A DNA stretch of 64,000 bases, taken from the NCBI GenBank assembly GCA_963575745.1, contig CAUYUJ010000201.1, positions 1 to 64,000 on the forward strand. The letters run 5' to 3'. This stretch comes from Prorocentrum cordatum. Lineage: Eukaryota > Sar > Dinophyceae > Prorocentrales > Prorocentraceae. Numbering within the stretch: the stretch's first letter is position 1; each line of letters opens with the position of its first letter. Below, piece after piece: positions 45,832 through 57,778 of the stretch. A program made the position numbers and the translations under genes. The notes below the pieces were generated by a model. The model was not told the DNA's origin, ran no database searches, and worked only from the letters and a program-made list of their open reading frames with translations.

Positions 45832-47850
45832 GGAGCCGCGCCCCGCTGTCGCGCGCGCGCGCTGCGTCGCCGGTCACCCCAGCAGCTTGCATCATTTCGG
45901 CCAAAAGCAACAAGTTCTTGTCAGGCCCAAGGACGGAGCGCACATGCCATGGTAACTTCGCATAGCGTGCCTCGCCCAACCGCGCTCTCCGCCGGTGCTT
46001 CGCGGTAGCGGCGTGCCGGGCGGCGCCTTCCATTCTGAAGCCGTCACACGTTTGCGCTCCCGCCAAAATTGCAACACCGCCTCGCGCCTCTCTTGCAAGA
46101 GTGCGTCGCTCGTCTGGCTCGCCGCCACCGCCGCATCGCGCTCAGGTCCCGCAAGCGGCGCTATCTCGCGGACTCGCGGCAAGTGTGCCGCCCAGGCGGC
46201 GTGGCGAAGAGGGCTCATGCCCGCCCTCTTGTCTTCGTCGTCGAGCAACGCATCCACGGCGGCTTTGATCTGCGCGCGCGCTTCGCGGCTCCGCCCCCGT
46301 AGAGTGGCGGGCAAGGGCCTCTTCAAATGCGCAGCCGGCATCGTGGATTTGCTGGGGGCAAAGGTCGCCGCCCCCGCCTTCGGCGCCGTCGTCGGAATCA
46401 ACATCCGCGTCCTGCGCTGCGCTCGCCGCGGGCGGGGCGGTCTCGCGCGCGGCGCACTGGCGGCGCCTCCGGCCCCTCGGGCGACGGCCCGCGCCACACT
46501 GCGCCCTCACCGCTGTCGGCAGGGTGCAATGGGGAGGCCCCGTCGTCTGCATCACTGGCTGGTGCGGCGTCCCCGCGGGGGGGCGCGCGCGCGCGCGCGG
46601 AGCGCGCCTCGGGCGGGCGAATAATTAGCATGCACAGCGCCGGCGCCCTGGCTTCACCACCGCCAGGACTCCTTTCGCTCAGGCTTGCGCCACGAGCTCC
46701 CCGCGTCCTTGGGAGCCCCTCCCTTGCCGGCCTTTCCGCCCCCCTTCTTGCTGAAGGTATCGCGGCGGGGGCTGCGCGAGCGCTGGCGGAGGACAGGGCT
46801 CACCGGGGTCCGTGGCTTCGCCGCCTCGCGCGCCGCGACGCGTGCTCGCGCACGCGGGGCGCGCGCGCGCGGGCTCGCGCCTGGTCGCGCCGGTCGTTGC
46901 CGCCTTTCTTGCCCCCGCCCTTGGCGAACGCCGCCTGGCGGTCCGACTGCTGGACTCTCTCCAACAGCGCGCAGCGCGATGCACGATGCCAGGGCGGCGG
47001 CCACTCAAAAGCGCTGCGCTCCTTGGCGGCGCGCAGAATGTCCCACGACAACGCAGTGAACGAGGCCGTCGCATCCTCGTCGCCGTGTTCCAGGTCTTTC
47101 GCCACTTTCTGGCGGAGAAGCAAATCGTACGTGTAGGAAACCTGGACGCGGCGCGGGCACCCGCGCGCGGCTCCCTGGGCATCGGGCCCGCCGCTCCGCG
47201 GACGCGCCTTGACGCCCCCGTGCTCCTCGCTCACGCGCGCGAGCTGGTACATGTATCCCAATAGCACGACGGGATCAAACACTTTGGACAGGATGCAGCG
47301 AAGCCCCCACTCCTTTACGTGGGCCTCGCGCCACGGGGCGCGCGTGGGCGCGCGCGCTGCGCTGCGTCGCGCGCGACCTGGAAGTGCGCATAACCGAGAA
47401 AATCCATTCGGTCCAGGGCCGCACCCGCGCGGTTCGCCGCGGCGACGGCCGACGCGCGATCGCGCCACGAGCCCGCCCCCGCTGGCACCGAGTCCAGCTT
47501 CGGCATTCGCGCCCATTGGGGCTTGCAGTGGTCCTGCGCGCGGAGCAATCGGCGAAACGGAAGCTTGTCATTGCACGTGCCGCCGAGCAGGGAGCCTGCA
47601 GGCTCTCGCCCTCGGCGCTCCCACTGCATGAGCGGCCATGGGACTGGGCCGTCCGGCCCGCGGCCGCGAATTTGCGCATCGACTCCTCGGCAATCCCTCA
47701 CGGGGGAACTTGCCGAGCCAGACCTTGCGCACACGGTCCTGCCGAGGCGCGTATCCCCGAACAATGCCGCCCGCGCATGCGAAAACGCGGCGCGCCTCCA
47801 TGGCAAACGCCAGCGGCTTCTCCCGCTTTTCTTCGAGCAATTCCTTGCTG
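45824..47850 (-). pseudogene. YRE2 Gag-like continuation (several frames)
   Basis: Coding-like segments follow one another in different frames: RRVFACAGGIVRGYAPRQDR (~47790), MPKLDSVPAGAGSWRDRA (~47490), EAHVKEWGLRCILSKVFDPV (~47330), TASFTALSWDILRAAKERSA (~47060), then MSPLRHAAWAAHLPRVREIA (~46220), a second ankyrin-like patch, and EARYAKLPWHVRSVLGPDKN (~45960). The region is rich in Arg/Ala with a basic Gly/Lys stretch (FAKGGGKKGGNDRR). The family is unknown. Its position upstream of RT suggests Gag or an accessory protein. Confidence 0.5.
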
Positions 47851-48441
47851 GCCTACACGTATTCTTCCATTGCCGCCGCAATCCGCGTCGTCTCCTCCGC
47901 GGGCTTGGCGGCCGCCTCCGCCGGGGCCGATTGCTGACCCTCCTGGCGGCGCGCCGCGCGGCGGCCCGCGCCCTCGCGCACCAACGGGGCGGGGGCCTTC
48001 CGCCCGAAGGCTTCCATCGCTCGCGACTGTGTCCGCAGCGCCATATTGATGTGGCACGGCTTAATCGCGAAATCGCGCCACTCCGCGGAAGAATCGCCCG
48101 CAAACGGCTTCGCGCCTGGCTTCAGGGCCGCAATCAACCTATCGCGCATGGCCGCATCCGAGTAATCAATCGGGCGGACCGCCCCGATCGCTTCGGCCAT
48201 CAGGCGCGCGACCGTGGTGCACAGCACCAGCTCGGGAGCTGGCGATGCGTCCCCCTCCGCCGCGTTGGCCGCTGCGACGAAGAGGACCCAATCGGCCTTG
48301 CGCGCCGCTGCGAGTGGGCTCATGCCCGCGGTAGACGCACGGAGACGCGCGCGCGCGCCCTGATGGCATTTTTGTCGGTGCCGAATGCGCAGCAGGCAGA
48401 TCGCCAAGCAACTCAACGATGTCTGAGCGAGCCAGCGCCAT
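47850..48441 (-). pseudogene. YRE2 Gag-like start, ankyrin-like
   Basis: This probably starts MALARSDIVELLGDLPAAHS at 48441. One frame change near 48350 leads to GMSPLAAARKADWVLFVAAA, which resembles an ankyrin repeat. It continues to ARLMAEAIGAVRPIDY and EEYV, where a TAG stop (47853-47855) falls in a frame that is open again on the other side (SKELLEEKREKPLAFAMEAR). Confidence 0.55.
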
Positions 48442-48516
48442 GGATGCTGCGCGCGCGTCGGAAAGCGCCGTGCACGTATCCCCCTCGGCGTCCTAATCGC
48501 GCGCTGGCGGTTGCAC

Positions 48517-49110
48517 ATGACATAACCCGCAGGCATCCAGCGCAAGAGGGCAGGCAAACGCACGCCGCAGGCATACTGCGCACCGGGGCTGACAGGCAGC
48601 ATCCGCAGGCATACTGCGCACTGGGCCGGCATACGGCAACCGCAGGCGCGCTGCGTACAAGGGCCGGCACACGGCACACACTTGCAGGCATACTGCAACG
48701 CACGCAGGCATACTGCGCTATGGGGGGGGGGCCGGCATACGGCACTCGCAGGCATACTGCGCTTAATGGCCGGCATGCGGCGCCCACTCGCAGGCATACA
48801 GCCGCGCGCGCAGGCATACTGCGGAGAGGGGCTGACAGGCGGCAATCGCAGGCATACTGCGTACAGGGCCGGCATTCGGCATTCGCAGGCATACTGCGCA
48901 CAATGGCCGGCGCACGGCACACACTGCAGGCATGCTGCACAGAGGAACGATTGCCGGCGTACGGCATCCGCAGGCATACTGCGCACAAGGGACCAGCATA
49001 CGGCGCGCACTTGCAGTACAGCGCAGGGGACAAGTGGCCGGCATACGGCATCCGCAGGCATACTGCGCACTGGGTCGGCATTCGGCCCAGGATGACCCGT
49101 ACTCATGTGT
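48517..49110. repeat. ~45-48 bp tandem repeat with two small palindromes per unit
   Basis: About twelve units combining CGCAGGCATACTGCG and GGCCGGCATACGGC. Both blocks are short imperfect palindromes. Cys/Met/Ala-rich frames over it are artefacts. Confidence 0.9.
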
Positions 49111-49174
49111 GTCCTGACCTTCGAGCCGCAAAACCGACGAGGGACGCAGGTGCTCTCCACGAAGTAGACGCGCG

Positions 49175-49470
49175 GACCTGTGGGGGAGGAGGGGAGGGGA
49201 GGAACCTGCAACGGGAGAGAGAAGCGGCGGAGCGGCCAAGCGAACGCGCGCGCGGGAGGAGGGGCGAGGGGAGGAACCTGCGACGGGAGAGAGAGGCGGC
49301 GGAGCGGCCAAGCGAACGCGCGCGCGGGAGGAGGGGGGGGGGGAACCTGCGACGGGAGAGAGAGGCGGCGGAGCGGTCAAGCGACGCGCGCGCGGGAGGA
49401 GGGGGGGGGGGGAACCTGCGACGGGAGAAAGAGGCGGCGGAGCGGCCAAGCGAACGCGCGCGAAAAACGC
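49175..49470. repeat. ~65-68 bp tandem repeat, about 4.5 copies
   Basis: Units carry GGAACCTGCGACGGGAGAGA, GGCGGCGGAGCGG(C/T)CAAGCG and a GCGCGCGCGGGAGGAGGGG block. Confidence 0.92.
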
Positions 49471-49664
49471 ATCCCGCCAGCGGGACGGCCACGCGTGAGA
49501 CAAATCCCATTCACCTGCGACGAGAACGCGCTCGCGGGCGCGCAGGGTGGGGATCCGCCTCAGCCGGGAATAGCCGTCCCGCAGCATTAGAGACAAGCAA
49601 GAAGATAGCCAATAGGGGCCACGACGCTCGCGCGACTTCTCCCCGCGCTCAAATGCTGCCCAGA

Positions 49665-49686
49665 GCGCCCATAACAACAACAACAA

Positions 49687-49717
<31 letters not shown>

Positions 49718-49818
49718 AACAACAACACCAACAACTGCAACTACAACTACAACTACAACTACAACTACAACTACAACAACAACAACAACAACAACAGCAA
49801 CAGCAACAACAACAATAT
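49665..49818 (+). repeat. (CAA)n then (CTACAA)n tract
   Basis: Compound tract matching 40600-40828 in order. Confidence 0.95.
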
Positions 49819-51379
49819 CAATCAGTTTAAAACTGTTCGCCCTTATCTGATCGAGTGTCCAATGACGCGTATTCCCCAAACCCTCGATACCCGCCCTCTT
49901 CGTCTTCGATCGAACCCCTTTTGGGGGGTAGACCTTTCTTCCCTGCTTGGCCCCGGCAATCGGCGGGGCGGCCGCGGACCGTCGGCATGGCCAGCGGCAG
50001 CGCTGATCGGCGGGGCGGCAGAGGACCGTCGACCCGACCCCAAGAGGGACGGACAGGGGACCGACCACGACGACGACGTCGACGACGACGGCGACGACGA
50101 CGACGGCGACGACGACGACGAGCGAAAGCGAGAGCGAGAGAGAACGACAGCAGGGCCACAAGGACACGAAGTAGGCCACGAAGGGCGACAGCGGGGACAC
50201 GAAGGGAATGCGTATGGGGCCACGAAGAGCGCGAACGAGCGGGGGCCACGAAGTGCAGATAATGCGGGGCCACAGAAGGCAACTATGGGGCCACTGAGTG
50301 TAGCAACTGGGCCACGTAGGACAGTGAGGGGGACACAAATGGCGACAGCGGGGCCACGAAGGGCATCCACATGGGGCCACAATGGGGCGAACGACGGGAG
50401 GCCACGAAGGGCATACGCTTGATACTGGGACGCGCGAGAGCAAGGACGGGGAGCACGAGCGGCAGCAAACGGGCCACGAAAGGCAGCGAGGGGGCAGAAG
50501 GGCAACCGCGAGGGCCACCGAAGGGCATGCATATGCGGGCCACCACCGGACGCGAACGAGCGCGGGCCATGAAGGGCATACATATATGGGGCCACGAAAA
50601 CAGGCGAGGGGGCCACGAAAGGATGCAACGGGGCCACGAAGGGCAGCGAGGGGACCACGAAGGGCTGCAACGGGGCCACGAAGGGCTGCGACGGGGCCAC
50701 GAAGGGCAGCGAAGGGGCCACGAAGGGCTGCAACGGGGCCACGAAACAAAGCGAGGGGACCACGAAGGGCAGCGAGGGGGCCACGAAGGGCAGCGAGAAT
50801 GTCACGAGGGGCTGCAACGGGGCCACGAAGGGCACAAAGGGCTGCAAGGGGGCCACGAAACAAAGCGAGGGGGCCACGAAGGGCTGCAACGGGCCCACGA
50901 AGGGCAGCGAGATCACGATTCATAGGTACTCTGTGAGGGAGTCCTAAGCGTGAGCGCGACTCCTGGGTGCATGGGTGTCGGGAGCGCGGCGCTTGAGAAA
51001 ATTGCAAGAGATTCCAACGCAAGGGCGCTATTCTTTAGTAGATTGCAAGGAAGCCTCCAATGAGAGCGCGATTCCAGCACCGGGAGAGCGATTCCTAAAT
51101 ACATTGTACGGAAGTCCCAAGCGAGAGCGCGATTCCTGAACAAAACACGAGGAAGTCTCGGGCGGGAGCGGGGGTCCTAGCTAAATTGTGAGGAAATCTC
51201 AAGCGGGAGCCGTTATTGTTGTAACCCGGGGGCCAGGGGCCCAGTTTGAGCCTCAAGACTTTCCCTGATTAAAAAAAAAACTGGGTGCGAGCGTCGAGGG
51301 GCACACTTTGATTAAGACAATATGATATGCACCGGTGGGGGGATCAGCAATAATTATTCTTCAGAAATGAAAATTCAAC
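49819..51379 (+). mobile_element. Type I unit (copy 4), complete
   Basis: Same first 830 bp as 40829-41655, then further GGGGCCACGAAGGGCA repeats (to 50915), ~50 bp GAGTCCTAAGCGTGAGCGCG-type sub-repeats (50930-51210), GGGTGCGAGCGTCGAGGGGC and the terminal block (51346). Confidence 0.8.
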
Positions 51380-51634
51380 AACCATTTTAAGACTGTTCGC
51401 CCTTATCTGCTCGAGTATCCAATAACGCGTATTCCCCAAACCCTCGATACCCGCCCTCTTCGTCTTCGATCGAACCCCTTTTGGGGGGTAGACCTTTCTT
51501 CCCTGCAGGCCCGGCCCCGGCAAGCGGCGGGGCGGCCGCGGACCGTCGGCATGGCCAGCGGCAGCGCTGATCGGCGGGGCGGCCGCAGACCGTCGACCCT
51601 ACCCCCAGAGGGACGGACAGGGGACCGACGAGGA

Positions 51635-51687
<53 letters not shown>

Positions 51688-52371
51688 GCGGCGACGACGA
51701 GCAGAACGACAGCAGGGCCACGAAGGACACGAAGTAGGCCACGAAGGGCGACAGCGGGGACACGAAGCGAATGCGTATGGGGCCACGAAGAAGCGCGAAC
51801 GAGCGGGGGCCACGAAGGGCAGATAATGCGGGGCCACAGAAGGCAACGATGGGGCCATTGAGGGTAGCAACTGGGCCACGTAGGACAGTGAGGGGGTCAC
51901 AAACGGCGATAGCGGTGCCACGAAGGGCATGCACATGGGGCCACAACGGGCGCGACTCCTGGGTGCCTGGGTGTCGGGAGCGCGGCGCTTGAGCAAATTG
52001 CAAGAAATTCCCATGCACGGGCGCTACTCGTCAGTAAATTGCAGGCAAGTCTCCAGCGAGAGCGCGACTCCAAATCGCCGGGAGAGCGATTCTTAAATGC
52101 ATTGTAAGGAAGTCCCAAGCGAGAGCGCGATGCCTGAATACAATAATTACGAAGAGGTCTCGGGCGGGAGCGGGGGTCCTGTCTAAATTGCAAGGAAGTC
52201 TCAAGCGAGAGTCGTTATTGTTGTAACCCGAGGGCCAGGGGCCCAGTTTGAGCCTCAAGACGTTCCCTGATAAAAAACTGGGTGCGAGCGTCGAGGGGCA
52301 CACTTTGATTAAGAAAAATAATATGCACTGGTGGGAGGGATTAGCAATAATTATTCTTCAGACATAAGAAC
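51380..52371 (+). mobile_element. Type I unit (copy 5), complete
   Basis: Starts ACCATTTTAAGACTGTTCGC straight after a minimal CAACAA. Head, (GAC)n, a short GGGGCCACGAAGGGCA array, sub-repeats (51950-52210), GCGAGCGTCGAGGGGCACAC and the terminal block (52343). Confidence 0.8.
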
Positions 52372-52551
52372 TCAACAACAACAACAACAATAATAATATT
52401 AATAATAATAATAACAATACTAATATTAATAATGATGATAATAATAAAAATAATAGTAACAAAAATAATAACAAAAACAACAACCACCACAACAACAGCA
52501 GCAGCAGCAGCAACAACAACAACAACAACAACAACAACCACAACCACAACC

Positions 52552-52600
<49 letters not shown>

Positions 52601-52640
52601 CCACAACCACAACCACAACCACAACAACAACAACAGCAAC
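52372..52640 (+). repeat. (CAA)n, (AAT)n, (CCACAA)n compound tract
   Basis: CAA flanks an AT-rich (AATAATAAT) stretch at 52390-52480. Confidence 0.95.
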
Positions 52641-53810
52641 AATCAGTTTACCCTCATGCGCGATGATTCCACACGAAGCATGCGACCATCATGATAACCA
52701 TCCACATCATGGGGGACGCTCGTTCTATAGCGGGGTCCGTTATCCCCATTCCCAGATCTCCCGCCCAATGAAGTCTTGCAAACACACCTCCTCCGAGAAA
52801 TTTCAACATATCCCGCCTCGAAAACACATGCCCGCATCTTGCTGCTCCGATGCGAGACCGCCAGTGGAACCCCAGCGAAGGGTAACGCACAAGGAAGTAT
52901 CGAACGACAGGATTGCCTTCGTGGGGATGGGGGCTGTCGGCGGTGAGGCAAGGACCTGGCCCTGAATAGAAAGGGAGGAAGACTCGAGCAGGGCTGCTGT
53001 TGTTGCTTGGAGCGGCGCCAATGCTGAAGAGAGTAGGGCGCTAGTCCAGCGTAAAACACAACGAAGTCTCGAGCAAGAACGCTGGTTTTGCTAGGACGGC
53101 GGCTTTCGGCGGCGAGGAGGAACACCACCTTGGGCAAGAAAGGAGGAAGCATCGAGCGGGAGCCGTGGTTTTGTCTGGACGGGGGTTGTCGACGGCGAGG
53201 GACAGCACCGTCTTCAGGAAAAAAAGAAATCTCGAGCGGGAGCGTTGCTCTTGCTGGGACCGGCGCCAATTCAAAAGAGAGTAGGGCGCCAGTCCAGCGT
53301 AAAACGGAAGGAGGTCTCGGGCGGGAGCGCTGGTTTTGTCGGGGCGGCGGTTTTCGGCGGCGAGGAGGAACACCGCCTTGAGCAAAAATGGAGGAAGCTT
53401 CGAGCGGGCGCCGTGGTTTTCTCGGGACGAGGGTGTCGGCGGCGAGGAACAGCACAGTCTTCAGGAAAAAAAATAAAGCCTCGAGCGGGAGCGTTATTTT
53501 TGCCGGGAGCGGCGCCAACTCAAAAGAGAGTAGGGCGCCAGTCCAGCGTAAAACGGAAGGAAGTCTCGGGAGGGAGCGCTGGTTTTGTCGGGGCGGCGGT
53601 TTTCGGCGGCGAGGAGGAGCACCAGCCCTGAGTAAAAAAGGAGGAAGCCTCCAGCGGGAGCGTTGTTGTTGTCGGGGGGCGGTTTTGGCGGTCCCCCAAA
53701 CCGCTCGAGCGCGAGCCTCAATTTCAATGAAAATGTAGCCGGCGCCTCGGCGAGAGCGCCAGAGCGCCTTGAAGGTGCCCAACAATAATAAGTGTTTAGT
53801 AATTAACACT
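52641..53810 (+). mobile_element. Type III unit (copy 2) with ~245 bp internal satellite
   Basis: Head AATCAGTTTACCCTCATGCG and CCATCATGATAACCATCCAC. The interior holds about 2.8 tandem copies of a ~245 bp unit (starts near 53035, 53280, 53530) marked by AGTAGGGCGC(C/T)AGTCCAGCG and GGTTTTCGGCGGCGAGGAGG. The terminal block (53779) is diverged. Confidence 0.75.
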
Positions 53811-53813
53811 CAA

Positions 53814-53884
<71 letters not shown>

Positions 53885-53886
<2 letters not shown>

Positions 53887-54665
53887 CATTTTACCCGAAC
53901 GCGTGGTGTTCTCCCCAGTGCCAGGGTTTTCATACGACACCAGGCAATACCCCCACTTCGTGGGGGGGCATTACAAGCTATACCAAATATCCAAACGACT
54001 CTTCGCGACCACCCAAACCCAGCTTCCCGCCCTATGACGTTGGGACACTTCACTTCGTGGCGTGCGGACGACCGTGGCTACTACACTGGCGCGGGGTACA
54101 CACCCACAGAACCCAATGGTTTTTGGAGATTTCGGCGTGCGCGCGCGAAGAAAAAACGAATGTGTCCGCATGGTATTATTTGACAGGGATGATGGCCCTG
54201 GCAGGTGCGCAACCGTTGTCGCAGAAGTTCGAAAAAGTTGCTCGCAAAAGCCCGTTTGACAGAAATGTTTAACAAGTGTTGGGTTTCCTACGAATCCGCA
54301 AGAGCGCGCGGGATGAGATTTTGACAATTTTTTGTTGAAAAACCATTGGTTTTTTTTGATGTTTTTATGTTAAAATCGCTGCGAACACTAAGGTTTTGGA
54401 AGGATTTCGTCTTGCGCGCGCGAATGTCCACTTTACCTTATTTTTTGCAAGGGATTCTTGAAATTTGATTATATTAGAACAAGAAATGTCATTTTATAGT
54501 GTTTTTGCAAGGGAAAACGGATTACAACAAAAAAACCGGATCTGGACCCCATCCACTTTTCTGAAGCTTTCGCGAAAAAATGATGAAAATGTAGCTGCGG
54601 CCTAGGCGCGGCGGGGGGGCCGTGCACCGGGGGCCAACAATATATTCTTAGAAATTAATATGTTT
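53885..54665 (+). mobile_element. Type II unit (copy 4)
   Basis: Follows a (CAG)n/(CAA)n tract (53812-53884). Head, core and terminal block (54645) are as in other copies. Confidence 0.8.
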
Positions 54666-54679
54666 CAACAACAACAACA

Positions 54680-56091
54680 AACACTTTACCCGAACGCTCA
54701 GTGTTCTCACCCGTGCCAGGGTTTTCATGCGACGCCAGCCAATACCCCCACTTTGTGGGGGGGCAGTGCAAGCTCTACCAAATATCCACACGACTCTTCG
54801 CCACCACCCACACCCAGCTTCCCGCCCTATGACGTTCGGACACTTCACTTCGTGGCCTGCGGACGACCGTGGCTACTACACTGGCGTGGAGTAAACACCC
54901 ACAGAAGTTGTTAAGCCTACGTTCGTACACCCACAGAAGTTGTTAAGCCTTGTTAACCCACAGAAGTTGTTAAGCCTTCCACAGAACATCTGTTGCATAT
55001 GATGCATATGGTACATGATACACATGATACACATGATACGTACTCACAAGATAGTTGATCACATTTTTAGGGCAAATTCCTGAGGGATGTGGGAATACAC
55101 AAGAGAGAGAGGATATGGTTGTCCCGATGGTTGTCTCGATGGTTGTCCCGATGGTTGTCCTGATGGTTGTGGTTGTCCCGATCGTTGTCCCGATGATCGT
55201 TTTATTCTCGGCGGCCGAGGGCGCAACCTATGGCGCAACCGCAAGGGATTGTGGCCCCTGGCAGGCGCGCGAACCCCGTTGCAAGAGCGTGCGAAAGTAG
55301 CTCGCGCGAGCTCATGTAACATAACTGTTGGAAAACCATTGGTTTTTTTAGGATTCGGACAGCGCGCGCGGGTAGAAATTTTGAAAAGTCGTGCAGGTGT
55401 TTTTCGAGGACCTACGGTGCGATTCGTGTGATTTTATGATGCGCGGTGCTAAAATTCTTAAAAACCCAATGGTTTTTGGAGATTTCGGAGTGCGCGCGCG
55501 AAGAAAAAACGAATGTGTCCCGCATGGTATTATTTGACAGGGATGATGGCCCTGGCAGGTGCGCAACCGTTGTCGCAGAAGTTCGAAAAAGCTGCTCGCA
55601 AAAGCCCGTTTGACAGAAATGTTTAAAAAGTGTTGGGTTTCCTACGAATCCGCAAGAGCGCGCGGGATGAGATGTTGACAATTTTTTGTTGAAAAACCAT
55701 TGGTTTTTTGATGTTTTTATGTTAAAATCGCTGCGAACACTAAGGTTTTGGAAGGATTTCGTCTTGCGCGCGCGAATGTCCATTTTACCTTAAAAATAAA
55801 TATTATTATGATATTATTTAATATAATTTAATAAAATATAAAATAAAATAAATTTTAATTTTTTTGCAAGGGATTCTTGAAATTTGATTATATTAGAACA
55901 AGAAATGTCATTTTCTATTGTTTTTTGCAACGGAAAGCGGATTACAACAAAACAACCGGATCCTGTACACACCCTCTTTTCTGAGGCTTCCTCACGAAAA
56001 TGATGAAAATGTAGCTGCGGCCTAGGCGGCGCAGGGGGGCCGTGCACCAGGGGTCCCAACAATAATTATTCTTTAGAATTAATAATGTTCA
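54680..56091 (+). mobile_element. Type II unit, long form with different middle (copy 5)
   Basis: Normal head to 54900. The middle holds three copies of CACAGAAGTTGTTAAGCCT (54896-54976), an ATGATACACATGATACA run (55000-55045), and a GATGGTTGTCCC(GA) ~15 bp tandem (55115-55200). The type II long-form core resumes at 55330. A (T)AATATAATTTAATAAAA AT-rich insertion sits at 55793-55862. Terminal block at 56058. Confidence 0.75.
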
Positions 56092-56097
56092 ACAACA

Positions 56098-56859
56098 ATT
56101 ACTAGCACGTGGGGGCACTCCGTTCTCACCAGTGCCAGGGTTTTCATAGGAGGCGGGCAATACCCACTTTGTGGGGGGGCCGGTTCAAGCTCTACCAAAT
56201 TTCCAAACGACTCTTCGCCACCACCCACACCCAGCTTCCCGCCCTATGACGTTCGGACACTTCACTTCGTGGCATGCGGACGACCGTGGCTACTATTCAG
56301 GGCCCTGCGGCCGACGACGACGGCGTGCGCGCGCGAAGAAAAAACGAATGTGTCCAGCATGGTATTATTTGACAGGGATGATGGCCCTGGCAGGTGCGCA
56401 ACCGTTGTCGCAGAAGTTCGAAAAAGTTGCTCGCAAAAACCCGTTTGACAGAAATGTATAAAAAGTGTTGGGTTTCCTACGAATCCGCAAGAGCGCGCGG
56501 GATGAGATTTTGACAATTTTTTGTTGAAAAACCATTGGTTTTTGATGTTTTTATGTTAAAATCGCTGCGAACACCAAGGTTTTGGAAGGATTTCGTCTTG
56601 CGCGCGCGAATGTCCACTTTACCTTATTTTTTGCAAGGGATTCTTGAAATTTGATTATATTAGAACAAGAAATGTCATTTTTTATTGTTTTTTGCAAGGG
56701 AAAGCGGATTACAACAAAACAACCGGATCCTGTACACACCCTCTTTTCTGAGGCTTCCTCACGAAAATGATGAAAATGTAGCTGCGGCCTAGGCGGCGCA
56801 GGGGGGGCGCGCACCAGGGGGCCCAACAATAATTATTCTTTAGAATAAATAAATGTTCA
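56098..56859 (+). mobile_element. Type II unit, short form (copy 6)
   Basis: Follows only a minimal CAACAA. Over 95% identical to the next unit by eye. Terminal block at 56824. Confidence 0.8.
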
Positions 56860-56865
56860 ACAACA

Positions 56866-57630
56866 ATTACTAGCAAGTGGGGACACACCGTTCTCACCAG
56901 TGCCAGGGTTTTCATAGGAGGCGGGCAATACCCCCACTTTGTGGGGGGGCCGGTTCAAGCTCTACCAAGTTTCCAAACGACTCTTCGCCACCACACACAC
57001 CCAGCTTCCCGCCCTATGACGTTCGGACACTTCACTTCGTGGCCTGCGGACGACCGTGGCTACTATTCAGGGCCACGCGGCCGACGACGACGGCGTGCGC
57101 GCGCGAAGAAAAAACGAATGTGTCCCGCATGGTATTATTTGACAGGGATGATGGCCATGGCAGGTGCGCAACCGTTGTCGCAGAAGTTCGAAAAAGTTGC
57201 TCGCAAAAGCCCGTTTGACAGAAATGTTTAAAAAGTGTTGGGTTTCCTACGAATCCGCAAGAGCGCGCGGGATGCAATTTTGACAATTTGTTGTTGAAAA
57301 ACCATTTGTTTTTTTATGTTTTTATGTTAAAATCGCTGCGAACACTAAGGTTTTGGAAGGATTTCGTCTTGCGCGCGCGAATGTCCACTTTACCTTATTT
57401 TTTGCAAGGGATTCTTGAAATTTGATTATATTAGAACAAGAAATGTCATTTTTCTATTGTTTTTTGCAAGGGAAAGCGGATTACAACAAAACAACCGGAT
57501 CCTGTACACACCCTCTTTTCTGAGGCTTCCTCACGAAAATGATGAAAATGTAGCTGCGGCCTAGGCGGCGCAGGGGGGGCGCGCACCAGGGGGCCCAACA
57601 ATAATTATGCTTTAGAATAAATAATGTTCA
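56866..57630 (+). mobile_element. Type II unit, short form (copy 7)
   Basis: Tandem neighbour of copy 6 with the same landmarks. Terminal block at 57596 (one base changed). Confidence 0.8.
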
Positions 57631-57636
57631 ACAACA

Positions 57637-57778
57637 ATCAGTTTACCCTCATGCGCGATGTTTCCACACGGAGCATGCGACCATCATGATAACCATCCAC
57701 AGCATGGGGGACTCTTGTTCTATAGCGGGGTTCACTATTCCCATTCCCAGACCTCCCGCAACAACAACAACAACAACA
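57637..57778 (+). mobile_element. Type III unit head, truncated (copy 3), with (CAA)n
   Basis: The first ~120 bp match 52641-52760 (AATCAGTTTACCCTCATGCG), then a direct jump to (CAA)n. Confidence 0.75.

Larger units (their letters stand above)
41656..49664 (-). mobile_element. YRE2: second tyrosine-recombinase retrotransposon, heavily frameshifted
   Basis: On the minus strand the order is Gag-like (ankyrin-like) frames, RT, RNase H, linker, YR core-binding and YR catalytic. No methyltransferase frame and no split direct repeats were recognised. The sequence is GC-rich and carries many single-base frame changes and stops. The 5' side (right) is flanked by two tandem arrays (48517-49110, 49175-49470) that may belong to the element's untranslated end. 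Boundaries are inferred from where the array repeats stop. Confidence 0.7.

Noticed and set aside
48517-49110. CRISPR-like regularly spaced repeats
   Set aside because: The intervening sequence is itself repeated and the units vary in length. There are no unique spacers of constant size and no cas genes, and the context is eukaryotic. The 24147-24340 array was rejected for the same reason.
40829-50648. LTRs of an LTR retrotransposon
   Set aside because: The repeats are type I array units also found singly elsewhere. The enclosed element encodes a tyrosine recombinase rather than an integrase, and no primer-binding site was seen.
41160-50930. Long minus-strand frames with FVAPLRPFVAPS-type repeats
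   Set aside because: Translation of the ~24 bp GGGGCCACGAAGGGCA tandem array; no independent coding evidence.
40160-57286. Recurring ~65-120 codon frames in type II units (for example with MTFGHFTSWHADDRGYY)
   Set aside because: They recur because the DNA repeats. Both strands are open, copies differ by indels that are not multiples of three, and start and stop positions shift between copies.
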